From: a virus
Reading direction: 5' to 3' (one strand)
DNA length: 29,657 nt
Virus record (IMG/VR): IMGVR_UViG_3300010149_000095
Coordinates: 1 to 29,657 of that record
The position numbers were made by a program, and so were the translations under genes. Positions 16,894 to 25,908 of this stretch are shown piece by piece. The number at the start of each line of letters is the position of its first letter. Within the stretch, counting starts at the first letter, position 1. The notes below the pieces were generated by a model. That model saw only the letters and a program-made list of their open reading frames with translations. It was not told the origin of the DNA and ran no database searches.

Positions 16894-18119
16894 ATGTTGA
16901 CCACTGTTCTTTCAAGCCAACCTTTAGACGCACTGTAAGGCCATAATACCCAATGATTAGGTTTTGTCCCATTAAACTCACGCCAAACAGTGAAGTTGTC
17001 ATTGGCTCCTGACATAAAAGATTGCAATTCATTTTTGTCAATATCTTTTCTATACATCTCTTCGTTTTTGTGATTTTCAAAAATTAATGCAGCAAACTCA
17101 ATATCTGATTCAGTAAAATGATTTTTAGTTAAATCTATACTATGTTTAAACTTAGGATGATAAATAGCATCAACACTTCCAGGGGGCTCAATGTTTTTGG
17201 AGCAGGCTTCGGTTATAGCTCTGTCAATAAATCTTATGCCTGAATACTGCTCGTAATCTTTTATAGTCCTTACAGTTCCTACATTATAACCTTCAAAACT
17301 TTTAGCATTACATGGAGAACAAACCTCTCCATCTACTCCTAGTAGCTGCTTTGTTCGATGGTGTGCTCTTTCGTTTTTCATACCCCAATTTTTGTCATCA
17401 TCCCAATGCTTAGTTCTACCTTGCCGTGTATACTCATGCCAAGCTAAAACTTTATGTGGATGAAATAGGTCATACCCCCAAGTAAACGCTCTCACTCCTA
17501 TAGTAATTTCTTCACCATGAAAATAAAACAAAGGGTCATGTTGAACTTCTTTACAAAACACACCTAAAGTAAATGCAAAGTGTGCAGAATAAAACCTAGA
17601 TTTTACAGGCTCTTTTACATAAGCCTCCATATGATAAGGCATAAAAAACACTACACCCTCAGGTGTAAATCTATCAAAGGACATACCCCAAGCTTTTCTA
17701 TGTCGATCTTGAGGGTCGTTAGCAGGGTTATAAGATGGTATATAACTAGTCAGCAAAGGTTTAGAGTGACCTTTAGACTGTAGACTTTTCAGCATAGAGA
17801 TACATTCAGTATCCCACCCTTTAATAAATCTATGATGTGAGTCAAGCTGCAAAGTGTAGGTCTCACCGTTATAGTGTTGTTGTATTTGATTACGCGCCCA
17901 ACATGCTCCTAAAGATTCTTCGTAAGGTATTTCTATAATAATAAACCTTGAATCGTTTGCGTATTTTTGTAGGTTATCCCACTTATCTTCGGTGCTAAAC
18001 TGATGAGCAATACATATGACTAAACGCTCAGGATAGTGAGCGTTATCAAGAAGATTATCAATTGTGGGTATAAGCTCTGGATCGCGATAACTCGCAATTT
18101 GTATAAATATAGATTCCAT
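16890..18119 (-). CDS. GT60-type polypeptide N-acetylglucosaminyltransferase family protein
   Basis: The 409-residue protein matches the GlcNAc glycosyltransferase family (Pfam PF11397, CAZy GT60). It has IQIASYRDPELIPT (6-19), GACWARNQ (71-78), the DXD-like QLDSHHRF (91-98), HGEEI (201-205) and WGYDLFHP (214-221). Characterised members are Dictyostelium Gnt1, which modifies hydroxyproline of Skp1, and the Trypanosoma cruzi enzyme that puts alpha-GlcNAc on mucin Thr. That specificity matters here because neighbouring proteins carry Thr-Pro tracts. A C-terminal extension (about 305-409) is outside the core. No signal peptide is seen, so it acts in the cytoplasm. It lies 21 bases after the 373-residue Pro-Thr protein gene and overlaps the GT32 gene by 4 bases. 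Family call is strong; sugar and target are inferred. Confidence 0.87.
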   Translation of the reverse strand: MESIFIQIASYRDPELIPTIDNLLDNAHYPERLVICIAHQFSTEDKWDNLQKYANDSRFIIIEIPYEESLGACWARNQIQQHYNGETYTLQLDSHHRFIKGWDTECISMLKSLQSKGHSKPLLTSYIPSYNPANDPQDRHRKAWGMSFDRFTPEGVVFFMPYHMEAYVKEPVKSRFYSAHFAFTLGVFCKEVQHDPLFYFHGEEITIGVRAFTWGYDLFHPHKVLAWHEYTRQGRTKHWDDDKNWGMKNERAHHRTKQLLGVDGEVCSPCNAKSFEGYNVGTVRTIKDYEQYSGIRFIDRAITEACSKNIEPPGSVDAIYHPKFKHSIDLTKNHFTESDIEFAALIFENHKNEEMYRKDIDKNELQSFMSGANDNFTVWREFNGTKPNHWVLWPYSASKGWLERTVVNI

Positions 18120-18140
18120 TAGATTTCATTAGATTAAATT

Positions 18141-19262
18141 TTAAAAGCCTGTTGGCGGTGGTGTGCTAAACGTTGGTCTTGTTCCGCTAGAAGATGACGT
18201 TGTGCTGCTTGAATTAGTGCATTGACTACAACTAGATAGCGTATATGCTATTCCACTAACATATACAGCACTTCCTACGTTACTTACAGTACCGCTTATT
18301 GTATAGCAAGTATCAGTATCTGATGAGTATACGACATCACCTATATTAATGCCTCTTTGTTGTAAATCAATAGCTGTTTCTTGTGTCAATTCTGTTCCTC
18401 CGTAACCAAAACATCTAGTAAGGATGTAATGTTCAGCTGTGGGACAGTTGTAATCACAAGTAGTAAATCCTGCGTCTCCTTCTTTCACACCATTAGCATC
18501 TTCACAAGACAAGTTGGTAAGCTCTGTATATCCTGTTGTTCCTATCACTTGACTGTTAACGAGATAATTATTGTTAGACCCGTCAACCAATCTGACGTTT
18601 AATGCATAAGTATTTGTAGTCGCAAACACATAATCTTCATTAGTATTACAATTTCTTACAACATAATAATTTGTAACTGGTTGAATTGGTTGAGATGGAC
18701 ACCCTGCAATGTTTGGCACTAATTCCATAGTAGCAGTACACACAAGTGAAGAGCTGACATTGTTTTTAGCTGTCGTTGAGCTATTATAAGTATAATAATC
18801 TTGAGTATTTGGATTTAAATAGCGAGCTCCTCCACCTAATGCAGTTTTGCTAAATATGTAACATGATTCACTTACACTACTTCCAGGGCATGGATCGAGT
18901 TGATAGTATTTACCAGCCACAATAGGTGGTGGCGGAGTTGTTGGAGACGGTGTTGGAGTAGGTGTAGGTGTAGGTTGTGACGGCACTGCTGTTGGGGTGA
19001 CTGCGCTTGTTGGTGCAGGTGTATGAGTTGGTGTAGGTGTAACGGTTGGAGTTGGAGTTGGAGTTGACGTAGGTGTAGGTGTTGGTCCAGCGCAATTACA
19101 ATTTTCCTCTACTTGTAATAAGCAATTTACTTGTTCTCTTGAAATAATACTATCAGAATAAAAGCCATCAGGGGCACATTGCGTTAATGCAGAGTCTGTA
19201 AATAATGCAGTTGCTGTCGCAAAGCTGTTAGAGTCAAAGTAGAATGTTCCTAGTGTAGCCAT
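18141..19262 (-). CDS. Cys-rich tail/adhesin protein with Pro-Thr linker
   Basis: The 373-residue protein has an N-terminal beta module (1-59; FYFDSNSF, LFTDSALTQCAPDGFYSD), a Pro-Thr tract (60-114), then a Cys-rich region built from related units. Each unit begins with a Tyr-Cys motif: KYYQLDPC, NYYVVRNC, HYILTRC. It ends in a Ser/Thr-rich tail and TPPPTGF. About sixteen Cys residues are present, unusual for a phage structural protein, and could form disulfides or bind metal outside the cell. The modules resemble those at the C-terminus of the neighbouring 1863-residue protein. It lies six bases after that gene and directly before the glycosyltransferases. I infer a receptor-binding or tail-decoration protein, possibly glycosylated; no named family is recognised. 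Confidence 0.7.
   Translation of the reverse strand: MATLGTFYFDSNSFATATALFTDSALTQCAPDGFYSDSIISREQVNCLLQVEENCNCAGPTPTPTSTPTPTPTVTPTPTHTPAPTSAVTPTAVPSQPTPTPTPTPSPTTPPPPIVAGKYYQLDPCPGSSVSESCYIFSKTALGGGARYLNPNTQDYYTYNSSTTAKNNVSSSLVCTATMELVPNIAGCPSQPIQPVTNYYVVRNCNTNEDYVFATTNTYALNVRLVDGSNNNYLVNSQVIGTTGYTELTNLSCEDANGVKEGDAGFTTCDYNCPTAEHYILTRCFGYGGTELTQETAIDLQQRGINIGDVVYSSDTDTCYTISGTVSNVGSAVYVSGIAYTLSSCSQCTNSSSTTSSSSGTRPTFSTPPPTGF
18921..19085 (-). repeat. Pro-Thr tract coding repeat 2
   Basis: Tandem six-base units (plus strand GTAGGT, GTTGGA) encode residues 60-114 of the 373-residue protein, alternating Pro-Thr with Ser, Val and Ala breaks and ending PPPP. The type matches the tracts in the 464- and 1863-residue proteins. 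Confidence 0.9.
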
Positions 19263-19268
19263 TACTTA

Positions 19269-22200
19269 TTAACAATTAGATAGATTATTTACCGTTGAAT
19301 TTATATTTATTCTAGCAGATTGTCCATTTCCTGAGCCGCAAGGAGAAGGCTGATACCAATAAAGCCCTGATCCTGTTCCTCCTGAAATTGGCGCAACATC
19401 GCTAAGTTTTTGTTTTTTAGCCGTATCAACATAAACAATATCATTCAAAGATAAACAACTTGTGTTACCTGTATGATAAAATGTTTGTGTTGGTGAGGAG
19501 CTTCCATTTGTGCATGCATTAGATGATGTCGTCCAAAAATAATTATACGCCGTCATTGTAAATTCTTGCAAGCATGTCTCGTAATAACTAGATCCGATAA
19601 AGTTAACGATTCCATTTGCACCTATATAAAATTTTAATCCTGGTGCACCAGACGTTTGTAATGCTGATCCATAATACATAGGTAGTCCTGTTCCTGCATC
19701 GCTGCCATTAAAGGTGTTTTGTTGTAACGCATCAGTATATGCAATAACCGCATAGTTATTAGAATAAGCAAAATCTAAATCTGCCGTGCTCTGTATATTA
19801 ACTGGCGAGCCTCCACCTGGGCTGTAGAACAAGTACATAAACGCTCCGCTAGCTACATTATAATTACACGAATCTGATTTGTTAGTAAATCCATTTTGCT
19901 CACCGCCATTTAAATACCAAGCTACTGGAGATGGATTAGCTGTAGGTGTAGGCGGCGGTGAACATGTTGATAAATTAGACACTTGTCCGTAATTACCGCT
20001 AGGATCACCACCCAACAAAAATGTTTGTCCTGTATTTGGTGGATATGCGGTTTTAAAATACGTGTCAAACCCATTGTAAGGAACGTTAAAAGTAGGAGTA
20101 GTATAAATAATTAAATTGTTATTTACCACGTCTTGCCAAGATGTTACGTTTTGCGTAAAATATGCAGTTTGGAAATTTGAAGCGACTTGTCCGTTGCAAG
20201 CGCCTGAAGCTGTTGAATACCCTGAAGATGGATTTGTTCCGCCTCCAGTATTGCTAGGATAAAACGGTAACGTGTTGGCTAAAGGCGTTACGGTAGGTGT
20301 CGGAGTAGGTGTAGCAGTCGGAGTTGGCGTAGGTACGTATGGAGTCACAGTAGGTGTTGGCGTAGGAGTCACAGTAGGTGTTGGCGTAGGAGTGGCTACT
20401 CCACCAGGGCACCCTAAAGTATACTGCCATGTGCTATTAGAAATTGGTGCAAAAACTTTTACTGTTGCCGTTGTTGTAGCGGTAGATTTTGTAAACGATG
20501 CTGTGCCCGTGCCTACGCCTTGAATTGTTTCTGCTGGCTGTCCTAAGTTTGCAAGAGCCGCATTTAAATCTCCTTGTTGTGACGAATTGCCTCTATAACC
20601 TGTATTAATAACCTCAACACCATCAAACTCTACAATAAATTTATCAGGCTCTCCTAATGCAGCATAAGACAGTTCTACTGTTCCCGTACCTGTTCCGAGA
20701 TCTACATTTCTTATATCTGGATAAGCATAACCGCCGCCTTGTACCGTGTTACAATTTATTGTTGGACCAAGAGGTTGACCATTACAACATGCATCGTATG
20801 CAGATACTCCTTGGTTTAAGAATATTTCTGTTGGTTGTCTGTAATCCCAAATCATATAAAGTATATCCCCTACATTGTTTGGCATAGCGAATTCCGCAGA
20901 GAATTTATTTCCTGAAGTAACTATTGGTGTTGCTTCGTCTGATGCGCCTAATAATAAATTAATAGAAGAAGTGTCGTTTGGATATAAAGTGTTTGTTCTT
21001 AAATATCTAAACTTATTTAGTGAGGTGTTAAAGTTGAAGTTATCACTGAGTATTTTGTTGCTTATCATGTTAACTAACGCACCTTGGTTTGGTATTACAC
21101 CAGTTCCTATAACTCCAGAGACACTTTCGTATTGTGATACAATTGGGTTGTTTGTAGAGCTAGCAAAAGTTACTAAGCTAGAGTGGAGCGGTGAACTAAA
21201 TATATTGTCAGTCCACGAGTATTGATTGTGTATTGATAAGCCTGCATCACTTGCGCTTGTTAAAGCTATATTGTATATAGTCAAAATATTTTGTATTGGG
21301 CACTCAGTTGTTATTTGTATGGTGTCAGAGACCAACGAATTAGTAGTAACAATTAAAGTAACTTGAGTTGCTTCGACACTATTTTTATTTATTGTTAATG
21401 TTCCGCTAACATATACTAATCCTGTTGTGTGTTCCACATTGTTATAAATAGCTTTTATTGTGTAGCCCACACCAGTCGTAGTGCCTTCAGTTCCTATGTC
21501 GATACCTTGTTCTGTAACTAACTGTTCGTTTCCTGTGCCTGATTCAGAAAATATATCATCTTCATAAGAGTTCGGAATAACATAATTAATAGCTACGTTG
21601 CCTACGTTTTCTGTTACATTAACACAATAAATAGTTTCCGCCGCAGGATTTACTACAACGTTTTCTGTGACACCACAAGGTAAACAGTTTGTAAAGCCAG
21701 CAATATTTTCACCGTTGCTTGCTAATACATACTCATTCATGTATGGGTCATATCCACCAAGTTTTTGATTGCCTATGGTATCAATAAAGAAATCTCTAAA
21801 CCATCCTCGCATTCCCACTTCTGATATAACCGCTAAGACTTCAGGACCAACTTCACCACCTTTTAATTGTAATACTGCACCTCTTTTTGCATCAGTAAAA
21901 AACTTGTCGTTTCCATATACCGCAAAACTTTCAGGGTTATTACTGATGCCGAACTCTTCGTCTCTTGCTATCTGCTGACCCAAAACTGTAGGAACAGAAG
22001 TCAAAGTACCTCCTCCTCCTGCGTCAGTTAGTATATCTTTGCCCTGTAATACGTATGATATTTTATCTTCTTGAAATGTAAGTATGTCCGTTCTTCTGGC
22101 ATGAAGCTTCTGTATAGGGCCATAGATGTCTTCTAATGGCTTAAAATTAGCTAAGCCTAGGTTGAACTCATTTAATTTATTTACGTTCGACTCATCGTTA

Positions 22201-24860
22201 AAAACACCGCTATACGTAAGGTCTGCAAATCTGTGGGCTCTTTTATAAATCTGAGCCGATGTTGTAAACACTCTATTACCAAAATTCATAGGCTTGCCTA
22301 CAATAGAATCTCTTATCTTAAAGCTTTCAATACCATCGCCGAATGCTATACAGTTATAAAAGCCTGTATCAATTATTGCATCTTGCGGTGTTACGTTTGC
22401 AGCGTTTTGAAAGTTAACAACTTGGTTCTGAACATTACCTGTGTGTTGCCCTAGTGAATCTATATCAAAAGACAAATCGTTTTCATACCATATATCTGGA
22501 GAAGCATCTGTTGGTATTGTTTCAAATACGCAAGTGGAACTTGCTCGTATAACTTCAATTTGTAAACTTACACGAGACGTGGCATTATCGGCAGATCCAC
22601 AAGCGCTTGTTCCTGTTGCCATTAAATATTGTTTTCCAGTAGCCGTATTTTTATAAAACCTCCAATAGTTTACTGTCTCCGCTGCATCAATAATTGAATT
22701 ACCTACATTTACAACAAACGGAGGAACATCGTTTACGTTTGATGTAGTGTATGCGGTGCTATTAAAACTGTTGGTTGTATCAGGAAAACTACAAGTTCCT
22801 CTTGGCCATCCGTTACATGACTCACCATTATTAAGTAAAGATGCTACATTATCATTTATAAAAAAATCTTCAAAATCTGAGAATTCTCTAGTTGCTGTAA
22901 GATTTAATAATAATTTATATGATCTTTCTTCACACGCTGTGCTTCGTCCTCTTCGAGTATTACTGTATGTAATTTTTATGCGACTACCTGCGGGGATAGT
23001 GTAAACCTCGTCCGTTAAAGGTGATGTCAATCCTCCATTTGATACTGTAACAGGGAAACTTACAACAGGATAATAGTTGGCTTGTTTTGCAGTCCAAACT
23101 TTTGCTGGAAATGAAACAAAGTTTCCACCAGGATCCTCATTAGTGGTAGCCGAAAAGTTATTAGGGTTTAACTTCATGTATGGCCCAGAAGGAATCTCTA
23201 TAGTTGCGTTGGCCACTAAAGGATCCTTAATAGTTAAAAAGTTTTTTTCTTTAACTTCTTTTTCTAAAACAGTTGTAAATACACAAGTTGATAATGATCC
23301 ATCATTGTCACGTTTTACAATAAGCCTATCACCTGCGTTTACCTTCTGTGCATTTTCCCCTTCTAATAAAAAGTATACTGCATTACCATCGGGCTCCTCA
23401 TAGAATATGTTTGTGTAGATGGTTTCGTAATTATCTCTGTCAGCTTTTATTACAAACTTGTATCTCTCTGCCCAATATGGAGCTATTTGTGCGGGTATAA
23501 TTCCACCGCCAGGAATGGTTACTTGTATTTTATTTATAAGATTTGAGTTGGAGCATGGTACGCTAACCGTATCAAACTGACTAATTTGTGCAGTAGACGA
23601 TCTGCCAAACTCGTCCATATAAACAATACCAATCTGATATCCACGATTACTATGTAAACTATAGTTGTTTGTAGTCTCTCTATAAGAAACGGTACCAGCT
23701 GTTACCTCATAGTATTCATAAAATGTTTGAGTTGGAACACCTATATTATCTACAAACTGCATTGCAGGAAACTGTAAGCCTATCTCTGTACTGTTCGCGC
23801 TAGTATATATTTGAATAGGCTGATCTACAGCACTTATACCACTTGCTTTTTTATAATACGCATCTAGTTGATTTGGTATTTCACAATTAAAAACGTCTGT
23901 AAAGGTAGAGCCTGTACAAGAGTTTGCTACTGTTGAAATAGTTGTTGCACTACCAATCTTTGCTACAAAATCAGGATCTGTGGCTAAATTAAATACTGAG
24001 CTAAAGTCTTGCTGTAGTATGTATGTGAAATTAAGATTTTTATCAGTGGTAGTATCTGTCGGAAAAGGAGTGTTACCGCTAAATGAATTGTGCAAAATAG
24101 ATATATCAAACTCTATAGAGGCTCCTTTTACTAGCTTAGTTCCTTCTAAATCAAAATTAAATCTTGCATTTGGTTTATTAATCCATCCATCAATTACGTA
24201 CTGTGCATCTGCTTGAGAAAATGGTAGTGTTTCAGCACCCACCTCACTTGTTTCCAAAGTAGTGCTATAATTAAATTGAACTGCATCGTTGAATTTATCA
24301 ACTAAATTATATGACTCAACATAGTTACCGTAAAACAAACGGTTACCCATTATTGTTTGAGCTTGAGCTTTTAGAGGAACGTTATCGTACAACCTAAGAA
24401 TCTCAGTCTCAGGTAATACAGTAAATATTTTTTGATTGTCAAAAACAAATGTAGCTATATCATTGTCAGCTAATCCTAAATCTAATTTATTTAGTTTTTC
24501 TACAACCCTAATTACAGGGTTGTCCATTTCTTTAAATAATATCTCAACGTCTTTGACTAATGGACCTCCTGTATTATAAGATAAAGTAACCGCATTCATT
24601 ACATTGAGCATTCCCTCATTTAAAAATGTGCTTATGTCAAATTGAAAATTACCAGCAATAAATGCAGGGTCACTAAACTGTGAAGTTGCCGAATACTCTC
24701 CGTCTGCATATTGATAACGATACGCAAAACAAATGAACCTGTCTTGTAAATAAGTATTGTCGCCATTATTTTTAAATGGTACAATAGTAGGCGCTTCTAT
24801 CGGAGGCTTTTTTATAACCAGTAAAGATTCTGCGGTAAATTGATCTATATATGCAGCCAT
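19269..24860 (-). CDS. Giant stabilization/muzzle-type tail protein with Pro-Thr linker and C-terminal modules
   Basis: Residues 1 to about 1050 resemble the core of phage 'stabilization' (muzzle) proteins: DQFTAESLLVIKKPP (6-20), DRFICFAYRYQYADGEYSATSQF, LRLYDNVPLKAQAQTIMGNR and, at about 910-1048, a propeller-like region with HARRTDILTFQEDKISYVLQ. An Ig-like stretch (about 1060-1185) and further beta domains follow. A Pro-Thr tract (1490-1527) leads to Cys- and Tyr-rich repeated modules (about 1530-1863) with a second short PPPTPT linker at about 1632. The N-terminus lacks the family's first segment, which is in the 348-residue ORF one base upstream (TAAC then ATG), so the two probably form one functional unit. 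It would build the tail tip, with the C-terminal modules as receptor-binding extensions. Confidence 0.8.
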   Translation of the reverse strand: MAAYIDQFTAESLLVIKKPPIEAPTIVPFKNNGDNTYLQDRFICFAYRYQYADGEYSATSQFSDPAFIAGNFQFDISTFLNEGMLNVMNAVTLSYNTGGPLVKDVEILFKEMDNPVIRVVEKLNKLDLGLADNDIATFVFDNQKIFTVLPETEILRLYDNVPLKAQAQTIMGNRLFYGNYVESYNLVDKFNDAVQFNYSTTLETSEVGAETLPFSQADAQYVIDGWINKPNARFNFDLEGTKLVKGASIEFDISILHNSFSGNTPFPTDTTTDKNLNFTYILQQDFSSVFNLATDPDFVAKIGSATTISTVANSCTGSTFTDVFNCEIPNQLDAYYKKASGISAVDQPIQIYTSANSTEIGLQFPAMQFVDNIGVPTQTFYEYYEVTAGTVSYRETTNNYSLHSNRGYQIGIVYMDEFGRSSTAQISQFDTVSVPCSNSNLINKIQVTIPGGGIIPAQIAPYWAERYKFVIKADRDNYETIYTNIFYEEPDGNAVYFLLEGENAQKVNAGDRLIVKRDNDGSLSTCVFTTVLEKEVKEKNFLTIKDPLVANATIEIPSGPYMKLNPNNFSATTNEDPGGNFVSFPAKVWTAKQANYYPVVSFPVTVSNGGLTSPLTDEVYTIPAGSRIKITYSNTRRGRSTACEERSYKLLLNLTATREFSDFEDFFINDNVASLLNNGESCNGWPRGTCSFPDTTNSFNSTAYTTSNVNDVPPFVVNVGNSIIDAAETVNYWRFYKNTATGKQYLMATGTSACGSADNATSRVSLQIEVIRASSTCVFETIPTDASPDIWYENDLSFDIDSLGQHTGNVQNQVVNFQNAANVTPQDAIIDTGFYNCIAFGDGIESFKIRDSIVGKPMNFGNRVFTTSAQIYKRAHRFADLTYSGVFNDESNVNKLNEFNLGLANFKPLEDIYGPIQKLHARRTDILTFQEDKISYVLQGKDILTDAGGGGTLTSVPTVLGQQIARDEEFGISNNPESFAVYGNDKFFTDAKRGAVLQLKGGEVGPEVLAVISEVGMRGWFRDFFIDTIGNQKLGGYDPYMNEYVLASNGENIAGFTNCLPCGVTENVVVNPAAETIYCVNVTENVGNVAINYVIPNSYEDDIFSESGTGNEQLVTEQGIDIGTEGTTTGVGYTIKAIYNNVEHTTGLVYVSGTLTINKNSVEATQVTLIVTTNSLVSDTIQITTECPIQNILTIYNIALTSASDAGLSIHNQYSWTDNIFSSPLHSSLVTFASSTNNPIVSQYESVSGVIGTGVIPNQGALVNMISNKILSDNFNFNTSLNKFRYLRTNTLYPNDTSSINLLLGASDEATPIVTSGNKFSAEFAMPNNVGDILYMIWDYRQPTEIFLNQGVSAYDACCNGQPLGPTINCNTVQGGGYAYPDIRNVDLGTGTGTVELSYAALGEPDKFIVEFDGVEVINTGYRGNSSQQGDLNAALANLGQPAETIQGVGTGTASFTKSTATTTATVKVFAPISNSTWQYTLGCPGGVATPTPTPTVTPTPTPTVTPYVPTPTPTATPTPTPTVTPLANTLPFYPSNTGGGTNPSSGYSTASGACNGQVASNFQTAYFTQNVTSWQDVVNNNLIIYTTPTFNVPYNGFDTYFKTAYPPNTGQTFLLGGDPSGNYGQVSNLSTCSPPPTPTANPSPVAWYLNGGEQNGFTNKSDSCNYNVASGAFMYLFYSPGGGSPVNIQSTADLDFAYSNNYAVIAYTDALQQNTFNGSDAGTGLPMYYGSALQTSGAPGLKFYIGANGIVNFIGSSYYETCLQEFTMTAYNYFWTTSSNACTNGSSSPTQTFYHTGNTSCLSLNDIVYVDTAKKQKLSDVAPISGGTGSGLYWYQPSPCGSGNGQSARININSTVNNLSNC
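20280..20393 (-). repeat. Pro-Thr tract coding repeat 3, with exact 24-bp tandem duplication
   Basis: The tract encodes residues 1490-1527 of the 1863-residue protein. Within it, 20341-20364 and 20365-20388 are identical 24-mers encoding eight residues (TPTPTVTP frame), a recent duplication that could expand or contract by slippage. Confidence 0.92.
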
Positions 24861-24861
24861 G

Positions 24862-25908
24862 TTAACTAGTTAATGTATAAGTTACTTGATCCGTTAAAGT
24901 TAATCCGTTTATTATTACAGTGCCCCCCGATTCAGGATTTTGTGTATCACCGTTCCCATCTGTATATGAAAAAATTGAAGGCGTGTAGTTTGCCGTAAAA
25001 GTTCCTGTAGAACCATCATCACCTTTTATTGATCCAGCTATGGCGGATGCGCCTGGATTTGAAATAGTGTCAGCATTTATTAAATTAATTGTAGATGTTC
25101 CCGAATTTGTGTTAGTTGAAAATTGAGTGAGTGCTAAGCCTTGAGCAAAGTTGGAACCTTGTATACCATAACCTTTTGTAATAGGCAACCCCAAATTATC
25201 TGTATAACAATCTACACCAGGTAAAGGTATTTGATTTAAACTTGGGCTTACACCTTGACCAAAACCTGACAATGGATTTGGACAACCCAACAACGTACCT
25301 CGATGAAATCCTATAAACTCTGTGCCTGCCACTAATAATGATTCAGCCTTAAATTTCCACAAAGCTGCAATAGGCCCTGGAGGATTACCATCTAGCAATG
25401 GCTCTTTGTAAGAACGATTAACGTTTATAAATCTAGGTGCATTTAAGTTGTCAGTAAAAAAAAGTAATTCACCAATAATATTTATACCTGTTATTAGATT
25501 CTGTGGATTAAAATTAAGAGTTGTATTTATACCGCTGCCGTCATCCGTACTAACTACATGATATGTTACTTGCGCTGTTTTAGTATCAAAAGATACAATC
25601 ATATCACATTTACCTGTATCGGCCAAAGTAAAATTTGGATCATGCACAAACCAATATATGGTTTCATTTGCACTATCTTGAAAAGCCCCGATACATCTAG
25701 CTTTAGGACTTAACGCTTGTTTATCTAAAAAGAATAGCGCGCTAAGTTGAGAGTTACCTTTGGTGTTTTCTACTGAACCTATTTCGGATGCCTCAGTAGA
25801 ACCAAGCCTTACATTTAAAGCATCTTCATATTCGCCATTAGGTATAAGCCTTTCATCAAGGCTTTTATTCATACGGCCTGCAATAAAATTTCTTTGCGAT
25901 TTTGCCAT
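24862..25908 (-). CDS. N-terminal part of split stabilization/muzzle tail protein
   Basis: The 348-residue product opens with FIAGRMNKSLDERLIPNGEY, the signature start of stabilization/muzzle tail proteins of marine and crAss-like phages. Conserved text continues through IGAFQDSANETIYWFVHD and LLFFTDNLNAPRFINVNRSY (148-167). In relatives, as I recall, this runs on within one protein to the 'FTAESLLVIKKPP' segment, which here starts the next ORF. Residues about 171-348 look like an inserted Gly/Asn/Thr-rich domain ending in beta strands (GGTVIINGLTL). The stop precedes the next ATG by one base, so reinitiation is likely. The start overlaps the preceding stop (TAATG). Confidence 0.8.
   Translation of the reverse strand: MAKSQRNFIAGRMNKSLDERLIPNGEYEDALNVRLGSTEASEIGSVENTKGNSQLSALFFLDKQALSPKARCIGAFQDSANETIYWFVHDPNFTLADTGKCDMIVSFDTKTAQVTYHVVSTDDGSGINTTLNFNPQNLITGINIIGELLFFTDNLNAPRFINVNRSYKEPLLDGNPPGPIAALWKFKAESLLVAGTEFIGFHRGTLLGCPNPLSGFGQGVSPSLNQIPLPGVDCYTDNLGLPITKGYGIQGSNFAQGLALTQFSTNTNSGTSTINLINADTISNPGASAIAGSIKGDDGSTGTFTANYTPSIFSYTDGNGDTQNPESGGTVIINGLTLTDQVTYTLTS

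Noticed and set aside
14596-18119. Glycosyltransferases as plain host O-antigen-modifying cargo
   Set aside because: Not excluded, but no membrane anchor, flippase or gtrA/B-like partner is present, and they are embedded among Pro-Thr virion genes in the late block.
18910-19095. Minus-strand frame rich in Tyr-Thr-Asn-Ser repeats
   Set aside because: It is a shifted-frame reading of the Pro-Thr tract in the 373-residue gene; low complexity comes from the repeat.
20280-20393. Regular short repeats that could suggest a CRISPR array
   Set aside because: Units are 6 and 24 bp, contiguous without spacers, in frame, and encode a Pro-Thr linker.
20272-20523. Plus-strand frame rich in alternating Gly-Val opposite the Pro-Thr tract
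   Set aside because: It is the antisense reading of the Pro-Thr codons (GTAGGT units) and lies wholly inside the 1863-residue gene.
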